Shown: in pieces, positions 14,234 through 21,898 of the stretch
How the letters are laid out: every line of letters begins with the position of its first letter
Position numbering within the stretch: position 1 is the stretch's first letter
Source: Chitinophagales bacterium
Lineage (GTDB): Bacteria; Bacteroidota; Bacteroidia; Chitinophagales; UBA2359
Assembly: GCA_020629335.1 (NCBI GenBank)
Contig: JAHDDN010000037.1
Span: forward strand, 1-21,898
Length of the DNA stretch: 21,898 nucleotides
Direction of reading: 5' to 3'
Program-made: the position numbers and the translations under genes
The notes under the pieces: generated by a model
The model's database searches: none
What the model was told of the DNA's origin: nothing
What the model saw: only the letters and a program-made list of their open reading frames with translations

Positions 14234-15631
14234 CTATGCTTCATTTACTTCAACTACTGGAGGTTCCCAACTTCCTTCAGCAATACCACCTACTGGCCAA
14301 TAAGCTCTGAATAGAAGGTTAAATTCATCACTTGGAGCAGGTAACCAATTATTGTAGTATGGGTCACTTTCTGCTAATGCTTGGTTTTGAATAAAAATCT
14401 TCAATGAACCATCGTCTTCATAAGTTAAAGGATCGCTATCCGAATGTCCAAGCGCATATCTATTGATAGGATTATCTATAAAATAGCCATCCTTATCATA
14501 CATAGTCAATGACCAAAAAGCTTTAACTGGTGGTGCATCATCAAAAGTCATTATGTACTTCTTACTCCCATCAAGCTGTTCTTTGTTTTCGTCTATTAAG
14601 GTTTTATAGTAAACTGCATCTGCTACCAAGTTAGCTCCGAGACCGATATAAGCGACCATCGCCCGTTGGAAGTAATCGGTACCAAAATTTGCGACAGTAT
14701 CCTGTGTCAAACCAGTCCAACCATTCGGTGTATCAGCAGGTTTGTCAGAAAATGTTTTTAAAGCTCTTAAAGTCTCCGAAGGGATTTTATCCATAGCCGA
14801 AATAATAGCAGGTTTAAACCTCATTTCATTAAAGGGAACAGGAACATCTACTCCTACCCCTATTTTCCTGAATTCTGCCATTTCTTCCTGGTCAATTTCG
14901 GCAGGAGGGTTCTTAACTAACAAACGATTCATTCTGGCAAAAAAGGCACTCATAGACATATCGGCAACAATGGTGTTAGGGTCTCTGGTATCCATTTTTC
15001 GTTCGATTCCGTCGGGCTTTTGATAATCTGTTCCCCATTTACTCAAAGGGGTCAATATCGTCTGTTCTTGCAATTGAATGGCGGTTGCTCCATCATTATT
15101 AGGGTCGTTGACTTGAAAGCGACCTAATATCCATACAAAGTTAGTAGAGGATCGGATGGTATTGACGAGATTAGGGATATTTGAGTCTGATACATCTCCA
15201 CTATCGGGACCTACAATCAAATAATTACCTCCCTCTATTTCTTCAGTTCGGGTACCTGGTGAATATTTGATGGCATTGGTATAAGCATCCAAAAATGGCA
15301 GCATATAGTATTCGTCTGCGGTAGCAGGTACGCTCATAACCAATGGCCCATCAGATAAATCTAAAAAAGCAGTGCAGTAGTAGGTATCGCAATTGGGGCG
15401 TACGACAGAGGTGTCACTAGAGTCTGGAAATTTACTCTTCTTGGAAAACTGGTTAACAGGGGCCCCCTTTGAAATAGCCTTAACATAATTGGTTGATTGT
15501 TCTTTGGTGATATCAAAAAGAACTAATGGAAGTCCAAAAATAAATGCTTTCGTAGCAATAGCTATTTCTTCCTTGACGGAAATAGTGTCCTCGATAACAG
15601 TAGTTGCGGAATTGGTAATCAAATTTTTCAT
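14234..15631 (-). CDS. DUF1254/DUF1214 domain protein
   Basis: A 465-residue protein with two uncharacterised domains. DUF1254 covers about 70-205 (VVRPNCDTYYCTAFLDLSDGP, then SVPATADEYYMLPFLDAYTN and NFVWILGRFQV). DUF1214 covers about 338-447 (YIMTFDDAPPVKAFWSLTMY, then DNPINRYALG and NNWLPAPSDEFNLLFRAYWP). This two-domain architecture is widespread in bacteria, with no established activity. Many relatives carry a signal peptide, but this one does not: MKNLITNSATTVIEDT is polar, so it may be cytoplasmic or exported by another route. A 66-residue gene lies 98 bp upstream on the same strand, with no promoter seen between them, and the hybrid kinase gene is further upstream. A terminator-like hairpin lies downstream. 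Domain call firm; function unknown. Confidence 0.9.
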   Translation of the reverse strand: MKNLITNSATTVIEDTISVKEEIAIATKAFIFGLPLVLFDITKEQSTNYVKAISKGAPVNQFSKKSKFPDSSDTSVVRPNCDTYYCTAFLDLSDGPLVMSVPATADEYYMLPFLDAYTNAIKYSPGTRTEEIEGGNYLIVGPDSGDVSDSNIPNLVNTIRSSTNFVWILGRFQVNDPNNDGATAIQLQEQTILTPLSKWGTDYQKPDGIERKMDTRDPNTIVADMSMSAFFARMNRLLVKNPPAEIDQEEMAEFRKIGVGVDVPVPFNEMRFKPAIISAMDKIPSETLRALKTFSDKPADTPNGWTGLTQDTVANFGTDYFQRAMVAYIGLGANLVADAVYYKTLIDENKEQLDGSKKYIMTFDDAPPVKAFWSLTMYDKDGYFIDNPINRYALGHSDSDPLTYEDDGSLKIFIQNQALAESDPYYNNWLPAPSDEFNLLFRAYWPVGGIAEGSWEPPVVEVNEA

Positions 15632-15729
15632 AGTTTTTTATTTTAAAAATTTAAAGAATATCAGTAATTGAAACAAAGTCGTTTTAACTTTGAAGCTTAG
15701 AGCGTAAAATTTATTTGTACACAGTGAGC

Positions 15730-15930
15730 TTATAGTGTCCTAAAGTTTTCTTGTCTAATTTGTGCTTCAATTTCTTTTATATCCTCTTTGGTAAATTCGA
15801 TATTGAAGTCGAAACTAAAGAAGTCTCTGACTGATTTAAAGCTGATAAAGTTCACAAGACTTTTTACTATACTATTAGATTGGCTGCTTGTGTTGCTTTG
15901 TACTGTCTGATTGATTTGGATTGTGCGCAT
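15730..15930 (-). CDS. Small protein of unknown function
   Basis: A 66-residue ORF, MRTIQINQTVQSNTSSQSNS at the N-terminus followed by a segment rich in Phe, Val and Ser (IVKSLVNFISFKSVRDFFSF) and an acidic amphipathic helix (TKEDIKEIEAQIRQENFRTL). It has no signal peptide, zinc motif or known domain. Evidence that it is real: a good TAnnTTTG box about 80 bp upstream, an AT-rich leader typical of genes here, no overlap with another gene, and position directly before DUF1254 on the same strand. The Ser/Asn/Gln-rich front and helical end would suit a small secreted or adaptor-type peptide, but that is a guess. Confidence 0.5.
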   Translation of the reverse strand: MRTIQINQTVQSNTSSQSNSIVKSLVNFISFKSVRDFFSFDFNIEFTKEDIKEIEAQIRQENFRTL

Positions 15931-16008
15931 GGTTAAAATTTTAATGATTATTTAAAAAGATTTATTAGTCAATTTTTAAGAAAGTCTGTTTCTATAAAAC
16001 TGATGCCA

Positions 16009-16016
16009 CAAATATA
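16009..16016 (-). promoter_or_regulatory. -7 box of the small-protein/DUF1254 unit
   Basis: TATATTTG on the reverse strand, a perfect TAnnTTTG match, giving a leader of about 70 nt. The nearest upstream TTG (16034-16032) is 15 bp away, not the usual 19-21, so the -33 element is uncertain. The rest of 15931-16146 shows no other site I can support. Confidence 0.4.
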
Positions 16017-16146
16017 TAGGTGATTGCCCCGCAACCCTCAGTCAAATGGGTTCAAGTATGGGTAAATTGGTTGTGATGGAGAAAAAAAGAATGGTAAATT
16101 CGTTGCAGAAAGGAGATTTGGTTCGATATAAATTGTTGATAATCAG

Positions 16147-19053
16147 TTATTTGTTGGTTGCGCTCGGTGAGACACCAAATTTGTCTTGAAAAGCTTTGGA
16201 AAAATGAGAAGGATCTTTAAAACCAACTTGCCAAGCCACTTCTGAGACGTTCAGATCGGAGTTTTCTAGTAGGGATTTAGCCTCGCTTAGACGATAATTC
16301 CTGATAAATTGAGAGGGGGAGGTATTGATAAGGGCTTTCATTTTGCGGAATAGCTGGGAGCGGCTCATTCTAATTTTTTGGCAGAGCTGTGGCAGTCCGA
16401 AGTTTTCGTCTCCATGGTGTTCAGCCACGATCTGTCGTACTTTTTGGATAAAAACATCTTCTACTTCGATAGCTTCTTGCAAGGCTGGATCAGGTGTGTC
16501 AATACTATTTTCGCTTTGTATATTCTTAGAAAAATAAGCGACCAAACGCTGTTGTCGCTCCACCAATTTTTCCAAGCGCACAAGCAATTCTTCTTTATGG
16601 AATGGCTTTGCTAAATAGGCATCTGCCCCATGTCTTAGGCCAGATATTTTGGAAGCCGCATCGGCCTTGGCTGTCAGTAGGATGATAGGGATGTGGCTGG
16701 TCCGCTCGTCATTCTTTAAGGTGTCGCAGACTTCATAGCCATCCTTTTCAGGCATCATCAAATCGCTAATGATAAGATCAGGAATGTGTTCTTGTGCCTT
16801 TTCAATACCAATGCGACCATTATAAGCAACGTCCAATTGATAGTATGGCTCTAAGCAATTTTGTAAATAAATAACAACATCAGCATTATCTTCAATAATG
16901 AGTAAGTGAGGAAGCTCTTTCTTTGTTGTTTTATGGCCATTTGCTAAAACCTTGGTATTTTCAGTATCCTGGAATATAGTAGTACTAAGTTTTTCATTTT
17001 CTAAGGCAGTTTTGATAAGTGGCGCATTATTATTGATAGGTAAAGAAATACTAAAAGTAGTTCCCTCGCCTAATTTTGAGTTGACAACAATACTCCCTTC
17101 CATTAAGTTGACTAGTTCTTTACAATGTGCCAATCCAATCCCTGAGCCTTTTCCCTGTCTGCTATTCTCATTGTCCGCTTGATAAAAGCGATCAAATACC
17201 CTTGATAAATCCTTCTCTGCGATACCTATCCCACTGTCTATCACTTCGATTTGAAGTTGCTCATTATGTAGAGATAGCTTAATAGAGATAGTACCAGCTG
17301 AAGGCGTAAATTTGATAGCATTAGAAATTAAATTATGTAAGAGTTGATGGACTTGTTTGGCATCATAGTCCATCACTTGAGATTCTATACTTGAAAAAAA
17401 ACGTAGCGAAAGATTTTTACTATTAGCATAGGTCTGAAAAGACTCTGTGATATAGCGAAGGTAATAGACAATATCATCTTGCTGTAGTTGTAGCTTAAAA
17501 GATTTATCTTCCAATTTAGATAGGTCGAGCAACTGATAGATGATATCTAAAAGCTGATTGGCATTGCGTTTAATGAGTTCGGCACCTTGAGTGCTTTTTG
17601 CTTTATCAGTACTATTAAGCTGGTCTGCCATACCCAATATGACCGTCAATGGAGTACGAAATTCATGTGTCAGATTAGTATAAAGTCGACTTTTAAAACC
17701 ATCTAATTCTTTAAGCCGCTGTGCTTCTAAGTGTTCAAACTTCAATTCGTTTTGTAATTCTAATCTTCTGATGATGATCCTTCTAAATCGATAGACCAAA
17801 GCTAAAGTCATCGTCAAAACCATCGCTAAGCCATTGAATAAGACGACATACTTAACAGTTTTCAAATCATTGTGTAAATTTAAAGTTAATAAGGCTATAA
17901 AAGTTACGAAGTAAGGTAGAATGACACCCATCAAAAAAAAGCGTGCTAACTTATCTTTGGAGAAAAGTAAATAGACGAAAGCCCCTAAAGTAGTAGAAAG
18001 AAAACAGATCACCAGAAAGGGCCTAATAGTAGCCCAAATTATAGTAAGAAAAGAAGGATAACTACGTGTAAATACACCCAAAAAGCATAAAGAAATAACG
18101 AAAATAATCGCCCAACCCAAAGCTTTATGAATACTAGGGAACTTGGATTTAGTATTAATCAATACTCGAGCAAAATGGATAAAAATGGCAAATCGACCTA
18201 CATCCCAAAAGGTACGTAAGATCAACAATAATCTTGGATGATATAGAAAAAACTGAGCGAATAATTCATTTTGAAATACTTGTCCAATGCCTGAGATAAT
18301 CCAAATGCACTGGAAGATAAAAAACCACAAAAATACCTTTTCCCTAAACAATATATACAGAAACACAGTGACAATAAATAGCATAATACCCGCTCCTAAG
18401 GCCAGCATGTATAATATATTGTAAAGACTCCATTCTTTATCTGAATAAACCACTGTTTCATCCACTAATGCCAAATTGACTTTCATAGTACAGCCTTCAG
18501 CCATAGATAAACGAACCCACCTATCTAATACCTCCCCTTGAGCTAATCGTAACTGTATTAAGGACGGATCAATAATATTGGGATAGTCACGTTGATTAGC
18601 ATTGAATATACTGCCCGATTTCCCCTCCATTAAGCGGCCTTGTTGATCTAAGCTATAGCTGTTAACCTGCTTAAAAGTGAACTCCCAAGGCCAGCAATTA
18701 CCAACTCGATCTAATCTTAGCGCAAAATGATCTAACGAACTCTCCAGATCACTACTGATTAGAATTCGAAACCAGTAATTTTGGTGGGCTTTTATATCAA
18801 ATTGGGCATCCTCTCTTAAATCAAGGAACTTAGCATCTTTTAGCTGACCTTGCCTCAGCTCCTCAAAGGTCAATGAGTTTTCACCTTCTTCCAATATCCA
18901 TTTTAAAGGCGGGAGTTCCTGTGTATCAAAAGCCTCTTGAACATGATATTCAAGAGCAGGAGCCAACTGTTCATTGGTAGCCATATCTTGAGCAGCTATG
19001 GGAATCCATAACAAGATCAAAATAGCAACAAATAAATAGCAATGGTATCTCAT
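16147..19053 (-). CDS. Hybrid two-component protein: 7TM-DISM sensor, histidine kinase, receiver, AraC output
   Basis: A 968-residue one-protein signalling system. Order: signal peptide (1-21, cut near AAQ), periplasmic 7TMR-DISMED2-like sensor (about 35-205), seven membrane segments (about 213-422), coiled linker, HisKA with H463 in LTHEFRTPLTVI, ATPase with N-box HNLISNAIKF (573-582), G1 DSGIGIAEKD and G2 GKGSGIGLA, receiver (715-832) with E721/D722 in LLIIEDN, phospho-acceptor D764 in ISDLMMP, T794 and K816, then an AraC HTH domain (870-966) with SRSQLFRKMKALINTSPSQF and SEVAWQVGFKDPSHFSKAF. All catalytic residues are present. Such proteins bind DNA from the inner membrane to switch on nearby genes; here the likely target is the 66-residue/DUF1254 unit downstream on the same strand. 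The DISM sensor in place of propellers suggests a small-molecule or carbohydrate ligand (inference). Confidence 0.95.
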   Translation of the reverse strand: MRYHCYLFVAILILLWIPIAAQDMATNEQLAPALEYHVQEAFDTQELPPLKWILEEGENSLTFEELRQGQLKDAKFLDLREDAQFDIKAHQNYWFRILISSDLESSLDHFALRLDRVGNCWPWEFTFKQVNSYSLDQQGRLMEGKSGSIFNANQRDYPNIIDPSLIQLRLAQGEVLDRWVRLSMAEGCTMKVNLALVDETVVYSDKEWSLYNILYMLALGAGIMLFIVTVFLYILFREKVFLWFFIFQCIWIISGIGQVFQNELFAQFFLYHPRLLLILRTFWDVGRFAIFIHFARVLINTKSKFPSIHKALGWAIIFVISLCFLGVFTRSYPSFLTIIWATIRPFLVICFLSTTLGAFVYLLFSKDKLARFFLMGVILPYFVTFIALLTLNLHNDLKTVKYVVLFNGLAMVLTMTLALVYRFRRIIIRRLELQNELKFEHLEAQRLKELDGFKSRLYTNLTHEFRTPLTVILGMADQLNSTDKAKSTQGAELIKRNANQLLDIIYQLLDLSKLEDKSFKLQLQQDDIVYYLRYITESFQTYANSKNLSLRFFSSIESQVMDYDAKQVHQLLHNLISNAIKFTPSAGTISIKLSLHNEQLQIEVIDSGIGIAEKDLSRVFDRFYQADNENSRQGKGSGIGLAHCKELVNLMEGSIVVNSKLGEGTTFSISLPINNNAPLIKTALENEKLSTTIFQDTENTKVLANGHKTTKKELPHLLIIEDNADVVIYLQNCLEPYYQLDVAYNGRIGIEKAQEHIPDLIISDLMMPEKDGYEVCDTLKNDERTSHIPIILLTAKADAASKISGLRHGADAYLAKPFHKEELLVRLEKLVERQQRLVAYFSKNIQSENSIDTPDPALQEAIEVEDVFIQKVRQIVAEHHGDENFGLPQLCQKIRMSRSQLFRKMKALINTSPSQFIRNYRLSEAKSLLENSDLNVSEVAWQVGFKDPSHFSKAFQDKFGVSPSATNK

Positions 19054-19064
19054 GTTTTATTAAT

Positions 19065-19082
19065 CCTTTAAAGGTCGTTTTT
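19065..19082. promoter_or_regulatory. CCTTTAAAGG-CGTT motif, copy 2
   Basis: CCTTTAAAGG followed by TCGTTTTT, 12-29 bp upstream of the hybrid kinase start codon (which reads leftward). Matches copy 1 at 11784-11801 in 16 of 18 positions. The orientation relative to the gene differs from copy 1, but the palindromic half is symmetric. Confidence 0.3.
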
Positions 19083-19184
19083 CTTGAAATCAAGCCAATC
19101 ATAATAAAGTCAGTATAATAAACTTAAGATACACAATTTTTACTGTTATGTGAAATTTAAACAAATTAAAAAATATAATAATGA

Positions 19185-19433
19185 GGGCGGCTGTATCCTG
19201 CTGTCCGTTCTTATGCGGCTGTTCGGCGGCTACTCCACTAAGCTGTACTTGTCTTCCACTGCGTGGCAAGCCTGCGTCCAGCTAAGTTCCGTAAGCCCCC
19301 TCTCGACGCCACATACCACTTCCATCAGGGCCGCATATTAGCAATGAGCAAAAAATCTCACTACTCATTACCCAATACTCACTACCAAAAAGCCACATAC
19401 CACTTCCATCAGGGCCGCGTATTAATGATGAAT
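19185..19433 (-). repeat. Large structured intergenic element, copy C
   Basis: Near-identical to copy B in the same orientation, with the 27-bp segment duplicated at 19308-19334 and 19392-19418 and the same 57-bp spacer. It ends in a short heptamer run (AATGATG, AATGCGT, AATG). The run from 19054 to 19184 holds only AT-rich sequence and the motif at 19065. ORFs called across this region on either strand match those called across copy B, because both are translations of the repeat. Confidence 0.85.
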
Positions 19434-19440
19434 GCGTAAT

Positions 19441-19475
19441 GTTTTTTGTCATTCTGAACGAAGTGAAAGAATCAC
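19441..19475. repeat. Dispersed repeat sharing TTCTGAACG, copy 2
   Basis: Nineteen of 20 bases match 7706-7725, and the match to the familiar Bacteroidota repeat continues with AAGTGAAAGAATCAC. Because it reads through as MFFVILNEVKE on +, it produces a spurious ORF at 19439-19639. Confidence 0.6.
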
Positions 19476-19560
19476 TTAACACTACAAACTTGGAAGTTAA
19501 GCAATCAGTCTGCAAGTCCGATAATCCCACTCCGCCCAAACTACAGGAATATTCTCAAAG

Positions 19561-19582
19561 CCCGAACGCTTTAGCGTTTGGG
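19561..19582. repeat. Palindrome CCCGAACGCT / AGCGTTTGGG
   Basis: A 10-bp inverted repeat (one G-T wobble) with a TT loop. No U-run follows on +. It looks like another short dispersed palindrome. The surrounding bases from 19476 to 19679 hold nothing else I can identify. Confidence 0.55.
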
Positions 19583-19679
19583 AGGTGTGGTGCTTATACT
19601 TTGGGTTATACTTTTAAAGAAATGTTGGTTTTATTATAATTCATATCCAATTATAAATTAAGGATTTAAATACTTGTCT

Positions 19680-19739
19680 TTAAGCGACAATATCACCTAA
19701 ATCATCATCTGCTACTTTGATAATCAAATTTTTTGACAT
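19680..19739 (-). CDS. Possible 19-residue peptide or remnant gene start
   Basis: Reads MSKNLIIKVADDDLGDIVA on the reverse strand, with an AT-rich leader. The bases AAAAATTTGATTA plus CAA also open the DUF1254 gene (MKNLITNSATT), so this may be a truncated relative of that gene start rather than a working peptide. Too short to judge by composition. Confidence 0.2.
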   Translation of the reverse strand: MSKNLIIKVADDDLGDIVA

Positions 19740-19858
19740 ATTTTACTCAAAAATATAAATGAAAGGCAAGAGATAAATACTTTCAAAAAGTATTACTCAT
19801 TATTAAAGTTCTTGATGGTAAAATATTTATTTTAATTATCAGTAATTAAATAAAAACT

Positions 19859-20440
19859 ATGGAGATTTCAGAATATGTTTTTAGAAAAAAAGAAGAATTG
19901 GAAATAATTCATTCTTTGGAATTAGATAAGGAAATCAATGAGTATATATTATTTGAGAAACCTTATACAAGGAGAGAGTTTGACTTGTTTGGAGAAAGGC
20001 CTACTATTTCGATTAAAAAAATCGGTAATGATATTAGTGGAGAATCTATCAAAGCATATAATATTTTAAATGTGAATCAGAGGGAAATAAGAAATGCAGT
20101 TCTGAAAATTACTCTTCAAGGAGTGGCTTTATTTCCCATTGAGAAAATTGTTTCAGGTGTTGCGTCGATTATCTTATTAATATTAGAGTTTTACGAATTA
20201 GCTAAATATGATCTTACTGAAAATACTGCAAGGACTTTATATTGTATTTATTTGATCGATAAAAAAGAGTTTAGCATGAATGAGATACTAGATATTTATA
20301 ATCACAAGTTTAAAGAAAAATTAAAAAGTGAAAGCATTTCCGAAATTTTATCTCACTTAGAATACTTAAAATGTCTTAAAATTGACAATAAATCAATGTT
20401 GATAACTATGGAGGAAGATATTAAAATTATAAGAGCATGA
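19859..20440 (+). CDS. Unknown protein with winged-helix-like C-terminus, partner of the HExxH protein
   Basis: A 193-residue protein I do not recognise. Residues 1-60 are charged and contain FDLFGERPTISIKKIGNDIS. Residues 88-115 form a hydrophobic stretch (ALFPIEKIVSGVASIILLIL), long enough for one membrane segment or a buried helix. Residues 122-187 read like a winged helix: ENTARTLYCIYLI (H1), FSMNEILDIYN (H2), KSESISEILSHLEYLKCLKI (recognition helix and wing), NKSMLITMEED (wing strand). The gene overlaps the following one by 4 bp (ATGA), so the two are coupled. Base composition and codon use are clearly AT-richer than the rest of the window, suggesting acquisition. It may regulate or tether the metalloprotease-like partner, in the way ImmR-type repressors pair with ImmA proteases; that is analogy only. 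Confidence 0.75.
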   Translation: MEISEYVFRKKEELEIIHSLELDKEINEYILFEKPYTRREFDLFGERPTISIKKIGNDISGESIKAYNILNVNQREIRNAVLKITLQGVALFPIEKIVSGVASIILLILEFYELAKYDLTENTARTLYCIYLIDKKEFSMNEILDIYNHKFKEKLKSESISEILSHLEYLKCLKIDNKSMLITMEEDIKIIRA

Positions 20441-21681
20441 TTGATAATAGCCGCTTTTCAAAACCAAATGATAAATACAATATTTTTAATCTGAAAATAG
20501 ATTTGTCTTCAGGAGAAGATATTGGTGTCTTTGCGCATGAATATTATCATCACTTACAGAACGTAACAACAATACATGGTGCAGAAAGATTCAATCTTTT
20601 TATTCAACTAATAGGGCATATCGCTCGACTTGGAAAGAAAGGAATTCCTTTAAAGCTCCCTTTAAGTAAATGGCAACCAGATGAGCAAGAAATTCAAAAA
20701 GATTTGAAGAACTTATTAGGTCATATTTCAATGTGGGATTATCTTGAAAAAAAGACGATCTTTAATGATGTTTTTACAGAAGAAGATTTAGGAAGTATTG
20801 TATCTGGTCCAAGCCACAATGAAGGAGGAATTATCCCTTGTTATGTTATAGAGTATCAGGATGAATTAATAGGTTATCCTATTGGAGGATTTACTTTATC
20901 GGAATCTTCAGCATTCTCTGTAGAACAGTTATACTCACAAAATCCTATTGAAAGGAATAAGCTTGATCCGAAATATGAAACTTTTGAATATACTCTTATA
21001 CCTTTTTTAATTTCTAAACTAAGTGATTTTAGCTCAAGAGACGTTTTTTTAACAAGTTTAATGGCATGTGAATTGATTTATTCAGTCTCAACTCCTGCTA
21101 TGGGATTCTTGTATATTTATAAGAGCTTGTTCTCTCAGGTAGGTCAATTAAAAAACTATAAACAATTTTTACGTGAGTTGTCAATAGAGTTTAAAGAAAT
21201 AATTAATGAAAATATTTCTTTGGAATTGGAAATGATAGAAGAAACTCAACTTAATTCTAAAGATTTAGGGAAAGAACTAAATTCAATGATTAATTGGCAA
21301 ATTAAACAAATAGAAAAAGGACTTAGGATGAGAAAAGAGAACCCTTATTTTATTTTTGATAAATTGACCAAAGAAGAAGACGGAATTAAATGGCTTATCA
21401 ATGAATTTCCTCCTTCCATTATTCAAATCAAAAATCAAGGACTAAGAAATTTTGAAGTTAATCATTATGTACTTTTAGACTCATTAAGTAAAATTGTAAT
21501 TAATTTGATGTACTCTCCAGAACTGATTTATGAAGAATTCAAAAAACACTGTATTGTCGAAGAAATAAATAGTAAAAGTTATAAAGTAAACATTAAAACT
21601 GATGATAGTTTAACAACTAATATTATGGGATATGCACTTAGAATGTTAAATCTTGATAATTGTATAATCGAAAAATTATAA
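20437..21681 (+). CDS. Putative HExxH zinc metalloprotease of unknown family
   Basis: A 414-residue protein. Near the N-terminus FAHEYYHHLQNVTTIHG gives the zinc-protease motif H34-E35-Y-Y-H38, followed by Q41 and a Thr/Gly turn. About 117 residues later a predicted helix LSESSAFSVEQLY (154-166) offers E156 as third zinc ligand, a gluzincin-like layout with a long insertion. The rest is mainly helical, with charged segments at 240-300 (EIINENISLELEMIEETQLN) and no signal peptide or membrane segment, so it should be cytoplasmic. I cannot place it in a named peptidase family; it is not a normal ImmA/M78, M1 or M48 sequence. It is translationally coupled to the upstream winged-helix-like gene and ends 125 bp before copy D of the large repeat. 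Zinc site fairly sure; protease activity and role are inference. Confidence 0.8.
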   Translation: MIDNSRFSKPNDKYNIFNLKIDLSSGEDIGVFAHEYYHHLQNVTTIHGAERFNLFIQLIGHIARLGKKGIPLKLPLSKWQPDEQEIQKDLKNLLGHISMWDYLEKKTIFNDVFTEEDLGSIVSGPSHNEGGIIPCYVIEYQDELIGYPIGGFTLSESSAFSVEQLYSQNPIERNKLDPKYETFEYTLIPFLISKLSDFSSRDVFLTSLMACELIYSVSTPAMGFLYIYKSLFSQVGQLKNYKQFLRELSIEFKEIINENISLELEMIEETQLNSKDLGKELNSMINWQIKQIEKGLRMRKENPYFIFDKLTKEEDGIKWLINEFPPSIIQIKNQGLRNFEVNHYVLLDSLSKIVINLMYSPELIYEEFKKHCIVEEINSKSYKVNIKTDDSLTTNIMGYALRMLNLDNCIIEKL

Positions 21682-21806
21682 AAGAAGTGATAAGTTATTT
21701 GGCTTTGTTAATTCATCGGCTAAATGTTTCTTGATATATCAGTATGATTAATGTGATAATAAGTTGTCTCTATAATATGTCATTTTCAATATACACCATC
21801 CCAATT

Positions 21807-21898
21807 GCGCAAGGGATAGTAGTGGTATGTGGCGTCAGAGAGACGACTTACGGCGCTTAGTGATGTGCAGGCTCCAATAAGAGACAAGCAGCACTTAG
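21807..21898 (+). repeat. Large structured intergenic element, copy D (cut by window end)
   Basis: Starts with GCGCAAGGGATAGTAGTGG exactly like copy A, and continues GTATGTGGCGTC as in copies B and C. It then diverges: CGTC-AGAGA-GACG forms a local hairpin (21833-21845), and the GCCAC/GTGGC hairpin of the other copies is not kept. Landmarks GGCTTA-like ACTTACGG, GCAGGCT and AGACAAG are still present. The element runs off the window. Confidence 0.7.

Noticed and set aside
19150..19639. Three ORFs across copy C and the following repeat (63, 85 and 66 residues)
   Set aside because: They run through dispersed repeats (the LTTLHTT-like and MFFVILNEVKE readings are known repeat artefacts), with no independent coding evidence.

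Overview
The window looks like chromosomal DNA of a low-GC member of the Bacteroidota, possibly Saprospiria or a related class; I cannot name the genus. Reasons: an outer-membrane beta-barrel receptor of the OMP_b-brl_3 type, LytTR and AraC-tailed signalling proteins, a propeller lipoprotein of the ligand_reg_prop type, a secreted beta-helix protein with a C-terminal module I know from Bacteroidota, -7 boxes of the form TAnnTTTG, weak Shine-Dalgarno sites, and many short dispersed repeats between genes. No rRNA, tRNA, CRISPR array, transposase or phage gene was seen.

Layout. 1-3000: a CIA30-family protein and a large secreted parallel beta-helix protein, both +. 3000-7650: an ABC ATPase followed by an ABC-2 permease fused to an M1-type peptidase. 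7650-8166: a gene-free block of stacked repeats. 8167-11657: a 7-bladed propeller lipoprotein (+) converging, 2 bp apart, on an outer-membrane receptor (-). 11658-11845: a divergent control region with spaced direct repeats and a dyad. 11846-13553: a LytS-type histidine kinase and LytTR regulator, overlapping by 8 bp. 13554-14233: a second repeat block. 14234-19053, all -: a DUF1254/DUF1214 protein, a 66-residue protein upstream of it, and a large hybrid kinase (7TM-DISM, kinase, receiver, AraC). 19054-19858: a third repeat block. 19859-21681: a strikingly AT-rich two-gene unit (a 193-residue protein with a winged-helix-like tail, and a 414-residue protein with an HExxH zinc-protease motif), then another copy of the large repeat cut by the window edge.

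How things fit together. The LytS/LytTR pair probably controls the divergent receiver-side target, the outer-membrane receptor, through the shared intergenic region. The hybrid kinase probably controls the 66-residue/DUF1254 unit next to it. The ABC ATPase and permease-peptidase form one membrane machine. The least explained parts are (a) the AT-rich protease cassette, which looks acquired and could be a small conflict or regulated-proteolysis system, and (b) a roughly 145-235 bp structured intergenic element present in four copies, combined with heptamer arrays that begin exactly on stop codons. Functional statements for these are inference; the motifs and repeats are read from the sequence.
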